Translations under genes and position numbers: made by a program
Source: Spirochaetales bacterium Spiro_10
GTDB taxonomy: Bacteria > Spirochaetota > Spirochaetia > Treponematales > Treponemataceae
DNA: 64,000 nt
Direction of reading: 5' to 3'
Assembly: GCA_001604405.1 (NCBI GenBank)
Contig: LVBL01000019.1
Location: forward strand, 35,692 to 99,691
Shown here: in pieces, positions 32,837 to 41,243 of the stretch
Layout of the letters: the number at the start of each line of letters is the position of its first letter
Numbering within the stretch: position 1 is the stretch's first letter
The notes under the pieces: generated by a model
Database searches by the model: none
What the model saw: the letters and a program-made list of their open reading frames with translations, nothing else
What the model was told of the DNA's origin: nothing

Positions 32837-33591
32837 GCGTCGTCCAGTATTTCGCCTTCGCGGGACTTCCGTCACAGCCGGGTCCCCGGTCGCCGTCGGC
32901 GGTTCCCGAGTGCGGCCTCACGCTCCGCGTCTCGGGCCCCATGAAACCCGGCGTCGACGACGAGAACCGCGCCCGCGTGTTCCGTTCCATCGGGGTCGCG
33001 ACCGACGACGTCGTCGCGTGCCGGCAGGTGCACTCGCGCGTCGTTCGCATAGCCGACCGCACCGAGGCCTTCCGCGGGCTTCCGGAGGGTGACGGCATAC
33101 TGACTGCCAACAGGGGTGTCGTCCCGACGGTGACCGTCGCCGACTGCATGCCCATTTGGGTGTACGATCCGGTAGCCGGGTATTTCGGCGTCCTCCATTC
33201 GGGCTGGAAGGGAACCGGCATCCTTCGGGTCGCCTGCGAGCTCGCCGCCGACGAGTGGGGCGCCGAGGCAGGAAACGTCCACGTCATACTCGGTCCGCAC
33301 ATACGTTCCTGCTGCTATACGGTAGACGCGGAGCGCGCGGACTATTTCAGGGCGGGCTTCGGGGAGCGGTGCGTGACGCTCGATCCGGAGCGCGAGGCCG
33401 AGGGTAGCCGGTGGCCCTACCGCCTTTCGCTCGCGGAGGCGAACAGGGACATCGCCCTCAAAATCGGCATCCCCGAGCGCAATATCCACGATGCCGGCGT
33501 GTGCACCTCCTGCGACCCCAAATACGGCTCGAGCCGCCGCGAGGGCCAGGACCGCTTCGTCCACATGGCCGCCTTTATCCGCGTGCATTGA
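32833..33591 (+). CDS. pgeF: Peptidoglycan editing factor / YfiH-family purine nucleoside phosphorylase-like protein
   Basis: 252 residues of the Cu-oxidase_4/YfiH family, in which PgeF removes UDP-MurNAc carrying L-Ser in place of L-Ala and others act as purine nucleoside phosphorylases/adenosine deaminases. Visible are CRQVHSRVV, VTVADCMPIWVYD with the active Cys, VLHSGWKGT with the zinc His, LGPHIRSCCYTV and the C-terminal DAGVCTSCDPKYGSSRREGQ. It begins with GTG in the stop of the previous gene. The gene-symbol is by family; peptidoglycan editing and purine salvage cannot be separated here. Confidence 0.85.
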   Translation: MSVVQYFAFAGLPSQPGPRSPSAVPECGLTLRVSGPMKPGVDDENRARVFRSIGVATDDVVACRQVHSRVVRIADRTEAFRGLPEGDGILTANRGVVPTVTVADCMPIWVYDPVAGYFGVLHSGWKGTGILRVACELAADEWGAEAGNVHVILGPHIRSCCYTVDAERADYFRAGFGERCVTLDPEREAEGSRWPYRLSLAEANRDIALKIGIPERNIHDAGVCTSCDPKYGSSRREGQDRFVHMAAFIRVH

Positions 33592-33616
33592 ACAGCCGTC
33601 CCGTTTCGTATAAAAT
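33588..33616 (+). promoter_or_regulatory. Promoter of argS
   Basis: TTGAAC (33588-33593), 17-base spacer, TAAAAT (33611-33616). The leader would be about 60 bases, with GAGGAG before the ATG at 33687. The -35 overlaps the pgeF stop. Confidence 0.5.
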
Positions 33617-33686
33617 CCCTAATCGCGCCGCGCGGCCACGGCGCCATGTCGCCACGTCGCGCCGCTCATGAGGAGAACCGTGCCCT

Positions 33687-35462
33687 ATGTCTGATATCCG
33701 CGAACAATGGAGAGCGCTCGTCGCGCGCGCGCTGAACGAACTGCTCGCCGCCGCCTCCCCCGGAACGCCCGAGGTGGGCGCCGAGGGAGTCGCCCTCGAG
33801 ACCCCTCCCGACCCCGCGATGGGGGATATCGGTTTTCCGATGTTTCCCTTCGCCAAAACGCTGAAGAAGGGCCCTCCCGCCATCGCCGCCGAGGTGGCGA
33901 GGATCGTCGGGGCGTATCCCGAATCGGCGGCCCTCGGCCAGGTCAAGAACGTCGGTCCCTACGTGAACGCCTTCCTGGCGAAGGGCGACGTCGCCTCGCG
34001 GATACTTTCCGGGATACTTGCCCTCGGCGAGTCGTACGGAAGGTGCGCGACCCTCGAGGGCCGGCGCATCATGGTCGAGTTCTCGAGCCCGAACACGAAC
34101 AAACCCCTTCACCTGGGGCATCTGCGGAACGACGCCCTCGGCGAGAGCGTCTCGCGGATACTCGCCTTTTGCGGCGCCGGGGTGTACAAGGTCAATATCG
34201 TCAACAACCGCGGCGTTCATATCTGCAAGTCGATGCTCGCGTACAGGAAGTTCTTCGCGGGCGAGACCCCCGAGTCCCGGGGCGTGAAGAGCGACCGTTT
34301 CGTGGGCGACTGCTACGTCAGGTTCAACGAGTACAGCAAGGAAAGCCCCGAGGCCGCGGAGGCCGAGACGCAGGAGATGCTTCGCGCCTGGGAGGCGGGT
34401 GACCCCGACACGCTCGAGCTCTGGCGGACGATGAACGGCTGGGCCGAGCGCGGGATCCAGCAGACCTACCGGCGTACCGGCATCGGCTTCGACCGTATAT
34501 ATTACGAAAGCGACACCTACTTGAAGGGCCGCGAGGAAATCCTCGAGGGACTCGAGAAGGGCGCGTTCTTCCGCGAGGAAGACGGTTCCGTGTGGGTCGA
34601 CCTTGAGCCAATAGGGCTCGACAAGAAGGTCCTCCTGCGCAAGGACGGAACGGCACTCTACATGACGCAGGACATCGGCACCGCCATCCACCGGCACGGG
34701 GACTGGCCTTTCGACCAGCTCATCTACGTCGTGGGCAGCGAGCAGCAGTACCATTTCAAGGTACTTTTTTACGTCCTCAAGAAACTCGGGTACGAATGGG
34801 CGCGGGATCTCTATCACCTTTCGTACGGGATGGTGAACCTTCCCGAGGGAAAGATGAAGAGCCGCGAGGGAACCGTCGTGGACGGCGACGACCTGATCAA
34901 CGCCCTGCGGGACGGCGCCCTCGAGGAGATCCAGGCCAAGGGCCGCGAGGACGCCGTCGGGGATCCGGCTGCAGTCGCCGAAAAGATCGCCCTCGGCGCC
35001 CTCCATTACTTCCTGTTGCAGGTGAGCCCGACCAAGGACATGATATTCAACCCGAAGGAGTCCCTCTCCTTTACCGGGAATACCGGCCCGTATTTGCAGT
35101 ATATGGGCGCGAGAATCTCGTCGATTCTCAGGAAAACGGGCGTGGAATCAGGCGGTACCGGGCCCGAGGGAGAAATTCGGCCGGAATTGCTGACGCATGA
35201 CGCCGAATGGGAGCTCCTGAAAACCCTCGAAGCCTTCCCGAAGGAGGTCGCGCGAGCCGCGGAGGGTCATGATCCGAGCGTGATCGCGGTGTATCTCTAT
35301 GAGGTATCAAAGGGATTCAGCCGGTTTTACCACGATTGCCCCATTATCTCCGCCGGAAGCCCCGATTTGGCAAGGACGCGGCTCGAGCTCGCGCGGGCGA
35401 CGCTTGTCGTGCTGAAAAGCGCGATGAACCTCGTTCTCGTGCCGTTTTTGGAGACCATGTAA
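33687..35462 (+). CDS. argS: Arginyl-tRNA synthetase
   Basis: Class I synthetase that charges tRNA-Arg. The 591-residue protein has an N-terminal Add-1-like domain ([12 protein letters not shown] onward), the HIGH motif as HLGHLRND in [14 protein letters not shown] near residue 140, the [23 protein letters not shown] segment, and a KMSKS-like [11 protein letters not shown] near residue 390, then the anticodon-binding helical C-terminus ending [20 protein letters not shown]. Length is usual. Its own promoter with a short leader precedes it. Confidence 0.95.
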   Translation: MSDIREQWRALVARALNELLAAASPGTPEVGAEGVALETPPDPAMGDIGFPMFPFAKTLKKGPPAIAAEVARIVGAYPESAALGQVKNVGPYVNAFLAKGDVASRILSGILALGESYGRCATLEGRRIMVEFSSPNTNKPLHLGHLRNDALGESVSRILAFCGAGVYKVNIVNNRGVHICKSMLAYRKFFAGETPESRGVKSDRFVGDCYVRFNEYSKESPEAAEAETQEMLRAWEAGDPDTLELWRTMNGWAERGIQQTYRRTGIGFDRIYYESDTYLKGREEILEGLEKGAFFREEDGSVWVDLEPIGLDKKVLLRKDGTALYMTQDIGTAIHRHGDWPFDQLIYVVGSEQQYHFKVLFYVLKKLGYEWARDLYHLSYGMVNLPEGKMKSREGTVVDGDDLINALRDGALEEIQAKGREDAVGDPAAVAEKIALGALHYFLLQVSPTKDMIFNPKESLSFTGNTGPYLQYMGARISSILRKTGVESGGTGPEGEIRPELLTHDAEWELLKTLEAFPKEVARAAEGHDPSVIAVYLYEVSKGFSRFYHDCPIISAGSPDLARTRLELARATLVVLKSAMNLVLVPFLETM

Positions 35463-35474
35463 GGCCGGAACGCC

Positions 35475-35504
35475 TTGACTCATCCCGGGCTTTTACGATA
35501 TAAC
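35475..35504 (+). promoter_or_regulatory. Promoter of the rplU operon
   Basis: TTGACT (35475-35480), 18-base spacer, TATAAC (35499-35504). It leaves a 5' leader of about 75 bases before rplU, long enough for an autoregulatory site, though I recognise none. Confidence 0.65.
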
Positions 35505-35585
35505 TGTAAAACGCGTTGTACTGTGCCCCGGTCGCGCCCCGTTATCGCGTCCGGGTTACGAATATATTTTGTGTAGAGGTTAAAG

Positions 35586-35900
35586 ATGTACGCACTCGTC
35601 GAGTATAAGGGTAAACAATACAAGGCCGAAAAGGGCGCCCAGATCCAGGTTGACTTGATCGACGCCGAAAAGGGCACCAAGATCGATATCGATACCGTCC
35701 TGATGGTCAGCGACGACGGAAAGGCCACCATCGGTGCCCCGTACGTGAAGGGAGCCAAGGTGCAGGTTGTCGTGGGCGACAGCTTCAAGGACAACAAGGT
35801 CATCGTCTACAAGTATAAGCCCAAGAAGGACTATCATCGCACCATCGGACACCGCCAGCGGTATACGATGGTAACCGTCGAGAGTATCGTCGGGGCGTAA
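35586..35900 (+). CDS. rplU: 50S ribosomal protein L21
   Basis: L21 binds 23S rRNA in the large subunit. 104 residues with MYALVEYKGKQYKAEKG, the VLMVSDDGKATIGAPYVKGAKV middle, and the C-terminal KVIVYKYKPKKDYHRTIGHRQRYTMV that contacts rRNA. First gene of the rplU-prp-rpmA set; AGAGG precedes the ATG. Confidence 0.97.
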   Translation: MYALVEYKGKQYKAEKGAQIQVDLIDAEKGTKIDIDTVLMVSDDGKATIGAPYVKGAKVQVVVGDSFKDNKVIVYKYKPKKDYHRTIGHRQRYTMVTVESIVGA

Positions 35901-35902
35901 CG

Positions 35903-36244
35903 GTGTTGGCCGTCAGCCTGACGCTCGATGCCGGGGGGAGCTTCCGCTCGGTTGAGGCTTCGGGTCACGCGAACGCGGGCGCGCGGGGGGAAGACATCGT
36001 CTGTTCCGCCGTAACCGCCCTGCTTCGCACGACGCTGACGGTATTGTCCGGCGAAATGCCCGGCATGGAAGCGGAATCGTCCGGTCGCGGATCGCTTTCG
36101 TTTCGAGCGCCGGTCACGGAAGACGCGGCGGCGCCGCTGCTCCGGTACGCGGGATTGTTTTTAAGCGAGGGCCTTTCGGCCATCGCGCGGGAGTATCCCG
36201 AGGCAGTCGGTCTGAAGATCGTCCGCGCGGATGCGCCCGCCTGA
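35903..36244 (+). CDS. prp: Ribosomal-processing cysteine protease-like protein
   Basis: The small YsxB/Prp protein always found between L21 and L27. 113 residues with the active residues in the right frame: His22 ([10 protein letters not shown]), Asp31 and Cys34 ([11 protein letters not shown]). In Firmicutes and Fusobacteria Prp cuts an N-terminal extension from L27; the L27 encoded next to it has no such extension. The start is a GTG three bases after the rplU stop; there is no strong ribosome site of its own, so it is probably coupled to rplU. Confidence 0.88.
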   Translation: MLAVSLTLDAGGSFRSVEASGHANAGARGEDIVCSAVTALLRTTLTVLSGEMPGMEAESSGRGSLSFRAPVTEDAAAPLLRYAGLFLSEGLSAIAREYPEAVGLKIVRADAPA

Positions 36245-36270
36245 AGAACTGGTAACTTTGGAGGATTGAT

Positions 36271-36528
36271 ATGGGACGCAAGAAAGGTGGTAGCGGCGCG
36301 AAAAACGGCCGCGATTCGAACCCGAAGTATCTCGGTGTAAAGATTTTCGGCGGACAGGTCGTTTCCGCCGGTTCCATTCTCGTCCGCCAGCGCGGCACGA
36401 AGATTCATCCCGGTAACAACGTGGGTTGCGGCAAGGATCATACCCTGTTCGCGACCTCCGACGGCGTCGTCAAGTATCACGAGCGCATGGGAAGGAATCT
36501 CGCGTCCGTCGAGCCCGTCCAGGCTTGA
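36271..36528 (+). CDS. rpmA: 50S ribosomal protein L27
   Basis: L27 reaches into the peptidyl-transferase centre. 85 residues: [48 protein letters not shown] and [12 protein letters not shown], as in E. coli. The N-terminus starts directly with the mature form and lacks the cleavable leader seen in Firmicutes. GGAGG precedes the ATG. Confidence 0.97.
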   Translation: MGRKKGGSGAKNGRDSNPKYLGVKIFGGQVVSAGSILVRQRGTKIHPGNNVGCGKDHTLFATSDGVVKYHERMGRNLASVEPVQA

Positions 36529-36632
36529 CGAAATCGGCCTTGGAGCGTCAGCGGACCTTCCGGTTCCGGGCGACCCTGGCTGTTACGCGTGTCCGGGTGC
36601 GAACCCGGGCATACTACGTGTTTTGATGTTCG

Positions 36633-36661
36633 GCCGGCGGATTACTGCCGGCTTTTTTTTT
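36633..36661 (+). terminator. Terminator between rpmA and obgE
   Basis: A 6-bp GCCGGC/GCCGGC stem with an eight-base loop and nine T. It should end part of the rplU transcript before obgE. Confidence 0.75.
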
Positions 36662-36679
36662 AAACGGAGTTGTGAGTCG

Positions 36680-37951
36680 ATGGTCAAGTTCGCTGACGAG
36701 GCATTCATCATAGTGTCCTCGGGAAAGGGCGGTAACGGCTGTATAGCCTTCCGCAGGGAGAAGTACGTTCCCATGGGCGGTCCCTCCGGCGGTGACGGCG
36801 GCAAGGGCGGCGATCTTGTCTTCGAGATCCGAAGGAACCTCCGAACCCTCGCGCATCTCCGGTTCAGGCAGAGCTTCAAGGCGAAAAGCGGCGGGGACGG
36901 GCAGGGCAGCAAGAAATTCGGGAAGGACGGCGAGGACTGCGTCGTGACCCTTCCTCCGGGGACCCTCATCCGCGACGCGGACACCGGGGAGCTGATCCAT
37001 GACTTCGGCCTCGAAAACGAGGGCCGGTTCGTCTTTCTGAAGGGCGGCAACGGCGGCTGGGGCAACGTGCACTTCAAGAGTTCCACGAACCAGGCGCCGC
37101 GCAACGCCCTTCCGGGGCAGCCGGGGGAAACGAGACGCCTGAGGATAGAGCTCAACATAATCGCGGACATAGGCTTCGTCGGCTTTCCGAACGCGGGCAA
37201 GAGCTCCCTCCTTGACTACTTCACGAACGCGCGCCCGAAGATCGCGCCGTATCCCTTCACGACCAAGATCCCGAATCTCGGCGTGCTTCGCGTAGACGAG
37301 GAGATGGACATCATCCTCGCCGACATACCGGGCATCATCGAGGGCGCCTCCGAGGGCCTCGGGCTCGGTACGAGGTTTCTCAAGCATATCTCGCGCGCGG
37401 TCGCGCTCGCCTTTCTCATAGACCTGTCCGATGACGGCTATCTCGACGCCTTCGAGAAGCTTTCGGCCGAGCTCGAGGCCTTTTCCCCCGAGCTCGCAAG
37501 GAAGGAGCGGGTCATTATCGCCAACAAGCTCGACCTGCCCGGAACGCGGGAGCGGCTCGGGGAGCTGAAGGAAAAGTACGGCGACCGCCGCATCCTCGGA
37601 ATTTCCGTGCATAGCCGCTGGGGCCTCGACGAGGTTCGCGACGCGTTCATCGATCTCGTGAACGTGGCCTACTCCGATCCGTCCGGGGCGATTGACGCGG
37701 CGATGCCGGCCGCCGGCGAAGACTCCGTTTCCGCCGACGCCGCGGACGCGTCGGATGCCGCGTTTGAGGGCTCCGGTCCCGCGATACCGGCGGGCACGAC
37801 GCGCGTATCCGCCACGGCGGCCCGCGAGAGCGCGGCCACTCCCGATTTCATGAAGGCGAGTCTCGACGAGGTGACACAGGGCGAAGATCCCGATGCGGGT
37901 TTCGGCGCGACCGTGTCCCTGAGCAGAAAACGGAAGGGCCGCCGAAAGTGA
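36680..37951 (+). CDS. obgE: Obg/CgtA GTPase
   Basis: A ribosome-assembly and stress GTPase. 423 residues: the glycine-rich Obg fold (KFADEAFIIVSSGKGGNGCIAFRREKYVP, GGPSGGDGGKGGDL), the G domain with G1 GFPNAGKSS, G3 DIPGIIEGASEG and G4 NKLDLPG, then about 80 residues that are Ala/Ser/Asp-rich and end in a basic SRKRKGRRK. I see no OCT domain after the G domain. Start chosen at ATG 36680 because the Obg fold begins two residues later; GGAG lies upstream. It overlaps nadD by four bases. Confidence 0.93.
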   Translation: MVKFADEAFIIVSSGKGGNGCIAFRREKYVPMGGPSGGDGGKGGDLVFEIRRNLRTLAHLRFRQSFKAKSGGDGQGSKKFGKDGEDCVVTLPPGTLIRDADTGELIHDFGLENEGRFVFLKGGNGGWGNVHFKSSTNQAPRNALPGQPGETRRLRIELNIIADIGFVGFPNAGKSSLLDYFTNARPKIAPYPFTTKIPNLGVLRVDEEMDIILADIPGIIEGASEGLGLGTRFLKHISRAVALAFLIDLSDDGYLDAFEKLSAELEAFSPELARKERVIIANKLDLPGTRERLGELKEKYGDRRILGISVHSRWGLDEVRDAFIDLVNVAYSDPSGAIDAAMPAAGEDSVSADAADASDAAFEGSGPAIPAGTTRVSATAARESAATPDFMKASLDEVTQGEDPDAGFGATVSLSRKRKGRRK

Positions 37952-38553
37952 GACTGGCCGTCATCGGCGGAAGCTTCAATCCCGTGCACGCCGGGCACAT
38001 GGCCCTCGCGCGCGCGGTGCGCGAACGCGCCGGATACGACACGGTGTTGCTCGTTCCCGCGGCCAGCCCCCCGCACAAGGAGCTGTCTCCCGGCGCCGAA
38101 GACGCGGACCGTCTCGCGATGCTCGCTCTCGCGGTCGCGGAGCTCAATGCGGGCGGCGGGGGCGGACCGTGGGCCGCCGTGGAAGAGTGCGAACTCTCCC
38201 GAGGCGGAGTCTCCTACACCATCGACACGATACGCGAACTCGGGAAGCGCTACGCCCCGTCCCTCGAGGGCAGGATCGCCCTCGTCATCGGGCTCGATCT
38301 CGTCGCGGGTTTTTCCCGCTGGCGCGAATGCGATGCGCTCGCTCGTGAGGCTGACATCCTCCTGGCGATCCGGCCCGGAGAGAAGGACGTGCCCTTTCCG
38401 TATCCGCACAGGATACTCGAAGGGCCGCTCGTTCCAGCCTCGTCTTCCGCCATCCGCGCCGCGATTCGCGCCGCCGCGCCGCACTGGGCTTCCCTTGTGC
38501 CGGAGACGGTATACCGGTATATTACCGAGAGAGGACTGTATGCGACGCGATGA
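37948..38553 (+). CDS. nadD: Nicotinate-nucleotide adenylyltransferase
   Basis: NadD makes deamido-NAD from nicotinate mononucleotide and ATP. 201 residues with the nucleotidyltransferase motif IGGSFNPVHAGHM, LLVPAASPPHKE, ISYTIDT-like GVSYTIDTIREL, the LVIGLDLVAGFSRWRE region and the C-terminal ASSSAIRAAI. GTG start inside the obgE stop. It overlaps the HD-domain gene by 14 bases. Confidence 0.94.
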   Translation: MRLAVIGGSFNPVHAGHMALARAVRERAGYDTVLLVPAASPPHKELSPGAEDADRLAMLALAVAELNAGGGGGPWAAVEECELSRGGVSYTIDTIRELGKRYAPSLEGRIALVIGLDLVAGFSRWRECDALAREADILLAIRPGEKDVPFPYPHRILEGPLVPASSSAIRAAIRAAAPHWASLVPETVYRYITERGLYATR

Positions 38554-39133
38554 GGCCGCCGACCAGGCGATCAGGGTGCGTCAGTACGCGAGGACGGCGC
38601 TGAGCCCGTCCCGCTTCGAGCATTCCGAGCGGGTGGCCGGGCTGGCCGTCGCGCTGTGCGGGCGGTTCGGCGTCGATCCGGACGCGGGATACCTCGCCGG
38701 AATCGCGCACGACATGTGCAAGGCCGGCAAGGAGAGGCTGCTTCTTTCCCTCGCGGCGAGGGACGGGCTTCCGTTATCGCCGATCGAGGAGGAAAAGCCC
38801 TCGCTCCTGCACGGGCGCGCGGCGGCCGTCGTTCTCGAGTCGGATTTCGGCGTGTCGGACCGTTCGGTTCTCGAGGCGGTTCGCCATCATACCTTCGGCT
38901 CGCCGACGCTCGATTCTCTCGGCCTTATCGTGTTCGTCGCCGACAAACTCGAGCCGGGCCGCGACGGCATCGACGTGGGATGGCGCGAACGGACGCTTTC
39001 GCTCGGTTTGAACGCCATGGCGGCGGCTGTCGTGCGCGACAACGTCCGCTATCTCGAAGAGAAGGGCAAAACCGTGTCTTCCGAAACGAGGGAGATGCTC
39101 GCGTTGCTGCTAAGGGGGAGGAATAGCGCATGA
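38540..39133 (+). CDS. yqeK: YqeK-family HD-domain phosphohydrolase
   Basis: 197 residues with the HD metal motif: EHSERVAGLAVAL (first His), GIAHDMCKAG (His-Asp), RHHTFGSPT and IVFVADKLEPGR (final Asp). YqeK of Firmicutes hydrolyses Ap4A symmetrically, and the gene follows nadD there as here. Metal ligands are intact, so the same activity is likely. Confidence 0.9.
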   Translation: MRRDEAADQAIRVRQYARTALSPSRFEHSERVAGLAVALCGRFGVDPDAGYLAGIAHDMCKAGKERLLLSLAARDGLPLSPIEEEKPSLLHGRAAAVVLESDFGVSDRSVLEAVRHHTFGSPTLDSLGLIVFVADKLEPGRDGIDVGWRERTLSLGLNAMAAAVVRDNVRYLEEKGKTVSSETREMLALLLRGRNSA

Positions 39134-40320
39134 GTTCGTTCAAGATCGACCGGAGCATAATCTTCCTTTCGGTAATCCTGCTCGTATTGTCGCTCGCGGC
39201 CTTTTTGCTCGTGTCGACGATGCGGACGAACCCGGTTCGCGACTCGCTCGCGGGCGACAAGGTGCTGAAGGTTCTCGTCGTGCTCGAGGACAGGGGAAAA
39301 CCGATAGCGACGAATATCATAGCCTACTATCCCGGAAACAAGCGCGCCGCCATGTTCGACATCCCCGGGGAGACCGGGCTGATCATCAAGAGTCTCGGCC
39401 GCGTGGACCGCATCGACGCGGTGTACGTCGAGAAGGGACGCGAGGCGTACCGCTCCGAGATCGAGGGCCTGACCGGGATATCGATACCGTTTTCGATGGT
39501 GTTCACGATGGACCAGTTCGCGCATCTGGCGGACCTGCTTTCGGGTTTCGGCGTGTTCATACCGTCCCCGGTCGACCTGCCGACCGACGGCGGGCGAATC
39601 CTTCTTCCGTCGGGAGCCGTGCTGCTCGACGGCGACAAGCTGAGAGCCTACGTTTCCTACGTCGACCCGCTTGACCAGGAGGGCGAGGCTGCGGGGCGGA
39701 AGCAAAAGGCGATACTCGCGTTTTTCCGCGCGCTCGGCGACAACGCATCCTCCGTGTTCGACGACGCGTTCTATCCCGCGGTCGCCTCGTGCGTGACGGC
39801 CGACATCACCCCGGGCAGTCTCATGCTCGTGCTCAAGGAGCTTTCCGGAATCGACGCGGAGCGGCTCGTTCCGCAGCGGGTAACGGGATCCCTTCGCGAG
39901 GTCGACGGCAAGCAGCTGCTCTTTCCGTTTTACGACGGTCAGCTGCTCAAGGACATAGTCCGGCAGACACTCGGCGGTCTTGCCTCGGAAAGCGCCGCCG
40001 CGCAGGAGCGAATCTACGCGCTCGAGATACTGAACGGGACGAAAAAGCAGGGACTCGCGAGGATAACCTCCGAGCTCTATCAGAGCTTCGGATACGACGT
40101 CATACGCGTCGGCAACGCCGAGACGACCGAATACGAAAAAACGGTGATCATCGACCGCATCGGCAACAAGGCCGTTGCGGACACGATAGCCGACGTCATA
40201 CAGTGCGGGAACATCAAGGGAACCGAGGTGGACGAGGACCAGGATCTGTACGGAACCGAGGCGAGCGTGGACTATACGATCATTCTCGGCAAGGATTTTA
40301 ACGGAAGATACGTGCGATAG
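39130..40320 (+). CDS. LytR-CpsA-Psr (LCP)-like protein with LytR_C domain
   Basis: A 396-residue protein with an N-terminal TM helix (IIFLSVILLVLSLAAFLLV), an extracytoplasmic LCP-like domain (ATNIIAYYPGNKRAAMFDIPGETGL, RVDRIDAVYVEKGREAYRSEIEGLTGISI, LLDGDKLRAYVSYVDP, AAGRKQKAI) and a C-terminal LytR_C domain (YALEILNGTKKQGLARITSELYQSFGYDV). LCP enzymes attach polymers to peptidoglycan from lipid carriers; the arginine-containing core RKQKAI is kept but other positions differ from canonical LCP, so activity is uncertain. Coupled to yqeK by a four-base overlap; rsfS starts eight bases later. Confidence 0.85.
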   Translation: MSSFKIDRSIIFLSVILLVLSLAAFLLVSTMRTNPVRDSLAGDKVLKVLVVLEDRGKPIATNIIAYYPGNKRAAMFDIPGETGLIIKSLGRVDRIDAVYVEKGREAYRSEIEGLTGISIPFSMVFTMDQFAHLADLLSGFGVFIPSPVDLPTDGGRILLPSGAVLLDGDKLRAYVSYVDPLDQEGEAAGRKQKAILAFFRALGDNASSVFDDAFYPAVASCVTADITPGSLMLVLKELSGIDAERLVPQRVTGSLREVDGKQLLFPFYDGQLLKDIVRQTLGGLASESAAAQERIYALEILNGTKKQGLARITSELYQSFGYDVIRVGNAETTEYEKTVIIDRIGNKAVADTIADVIQCGNIKGTEVDEDQDLYGTEASVDYTIILGKDFNGRYVR

Positions 40321-40328
40321 GGAGCGAT

Positions 40329-40691
40329 ATGGAAGCTAAAGGCAACACAAGAGAGGCGGCGATACGGCTGGGACGGCTGCTCGTCGAGCATAACGCCTCG
40401 AACGTCAAGGTGCTTGACGTGAGCGGAATAACGAGTTGGGCGGACTATTTCATCATTGCGACGGTGACGAGCGCGACCCAGTCGCGGGGCTTGCAGCGGT
40501 ACGTGCACGAGTCGCTCGGCGAGCTCGCCCTGGAAATCAGGCCGACCAAACGGAAGGCGCCCGACGGCGACGAGTGGACGCTGATCGACCTCGGCGACGT
40601 GATCGTCCACCTGATGACGGCCACGGCGCGTTCCTTCTACGATCTCGAAAAACTGTGGTTCGGGGCTCCCGACCTGCTTTCCGGGACGTGA
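40329..40691 (+). CDS. rsfS: Ribosomal silencing factor RsfS
   Basis: RsfS binds L14 and stops subunit joining when nutrients fail. 120 residues with KVLDVSGITSWADYFIIATVTSATQSR, RPTKRKAPDGDEWTLIDLGDVIVHLMTATARSFYDLEKLW, matching the family to its end. Last gene of the obgE operon. Confidence 0.95.
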   Translation: MEAKGNTREAAIRLGRLLVEHNASNVKVLDVSGITSWADYFIIATVTSATQSRGLQRYVHESLGELALEIRPTKRKAPDGDEWTLIDLGDVIVHLMTATARSFYDLEKLWFGAPDLLSGT

Positions 40692-40717
40692 CAGGCGCCG
40701 CGAATCCGCGGCAAAGG

Positions 40718-40753
40718 CAAAAAAAAGGCCCGCGTCCTTGCCGGATGCGGGCC
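40718..40753 (-). terminator. Terminator, mainly for the acidic-protein gene
   Basis: Stem GGCCCGCGTCC / GGATGCGGGCC (40727-40753, one mismatch) preceded by eight A on the plus strand, which is a T-run on the minus strand. It lies in the gap between convergent rsfS and the acidic gene. Confidence 0.8.
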
Positions 40754-40773
40754 GTATTTCGTAATCGGACGGA

Positions 40774-41034
40774 TTACTCGTCGAAATCGTCGTATTCCAG
40801 GTCGTCATCCTCATAGTCGAAGTCGTCTTCCTCGTCGCCGAATTCCTCTTCGTCGCCGAAGTCGTCGAAATCGTCGTCGCCCTCTTCGTCGCTAAAATCG
40901 TCGTCATCCTCAAATTCGTCAAAATCCTCGCCGGAATCCTCTTCGAAGTCGTCGTCTTCGTAATCGTCGTACGCGTCTTCAAACGCGTACGTTCTTCCCG
41001 GTGAGTCTTTTTCCAGTTCAATGTTGGTTAACAT
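40774..41034 (-). CDS. Small extremely acidic protein
   Basis: 86 residues; from about residue 20 nearly every residue is Asp, Glu, Phe, Tyr or Gly (YDDYEDDDFEEDSGEDF is typical), which makes it strongly negative and with no predicted fold. The start MLTNIELEKDSPGRTYAFED is ordinary. A promoter (minus strand, 41120-41149), a leader of about 80 bases and a good terminator all support expression. It may be a disordered regulator or a mimic of nucleic acid; low-complexity tails of this kind also occur in the RpoE delta subunit of RNA polymerase, but no globular domain is present. Function unknown. Confidence 0.65.
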   Translation of the reverse strand: MLTNIELEKDSPGRTYAFEDAYDDYEDDDFEEDSGEDFDEFEDDDDFSDEEGDDDFDDFGDEEEFGDEEDDFDYEDDDLEYDDFDE

Positions 41035-41119
41035 TCGTTTTGTTTCCGTCCGTTCCTGGTTTATTCGCCGGTACTAACGATTGGTCCTTCGTATCCGGGT
41101 ATGCGCAGAGCACCCTTGA

Positions 41120-41149
41120 AACATAATTGAGACTGTCAAGTTCTGTCAA
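41120..41149 (-). promoter_or_regulatory. Promoter of the acidic-protein gene
   Basis: Minus strand: TTGACA (41144-41149), 18-base spacer, TATGTT (41120-41125). A second TTGACA overlaps (minus strand, around 41133-41138). Confidence 0.6.
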
Positions 41150-41203
41150 CTATCCCGCCCGTTTTTCTTTTCGGTACGCGCGTGATTCGTCTTTTCGCAT
41201 GCT

Positions 41204-41232
41204 TTGACAAAGAGTGCGTTTTTCACCATAAT
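41204..41232 (+). promoter_or_regulatory. Promoter of ispE
   Basis: TTGACA (41204-41209), 17-base spacer, CATAAT (41227-41232). The ATG follows eleven bases later and there is no Shine-Dalgarno. Confidence 0.75.
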
Positions 41233-41243
41233 GTGAATTCGCC

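Noticed and set aside
35505..35585. Riboswitch or L21 leader element
   Set aside because: The leader is long enough, but I could not recognise a known structure.
36593..36609. T-arm-like hairpin (CCGGG-TGCGAAC-CCGGG) suggesting a tRNA between rpmA and obgE
   Set aside because: No acceptor, D or anticodon arms can be built around it.
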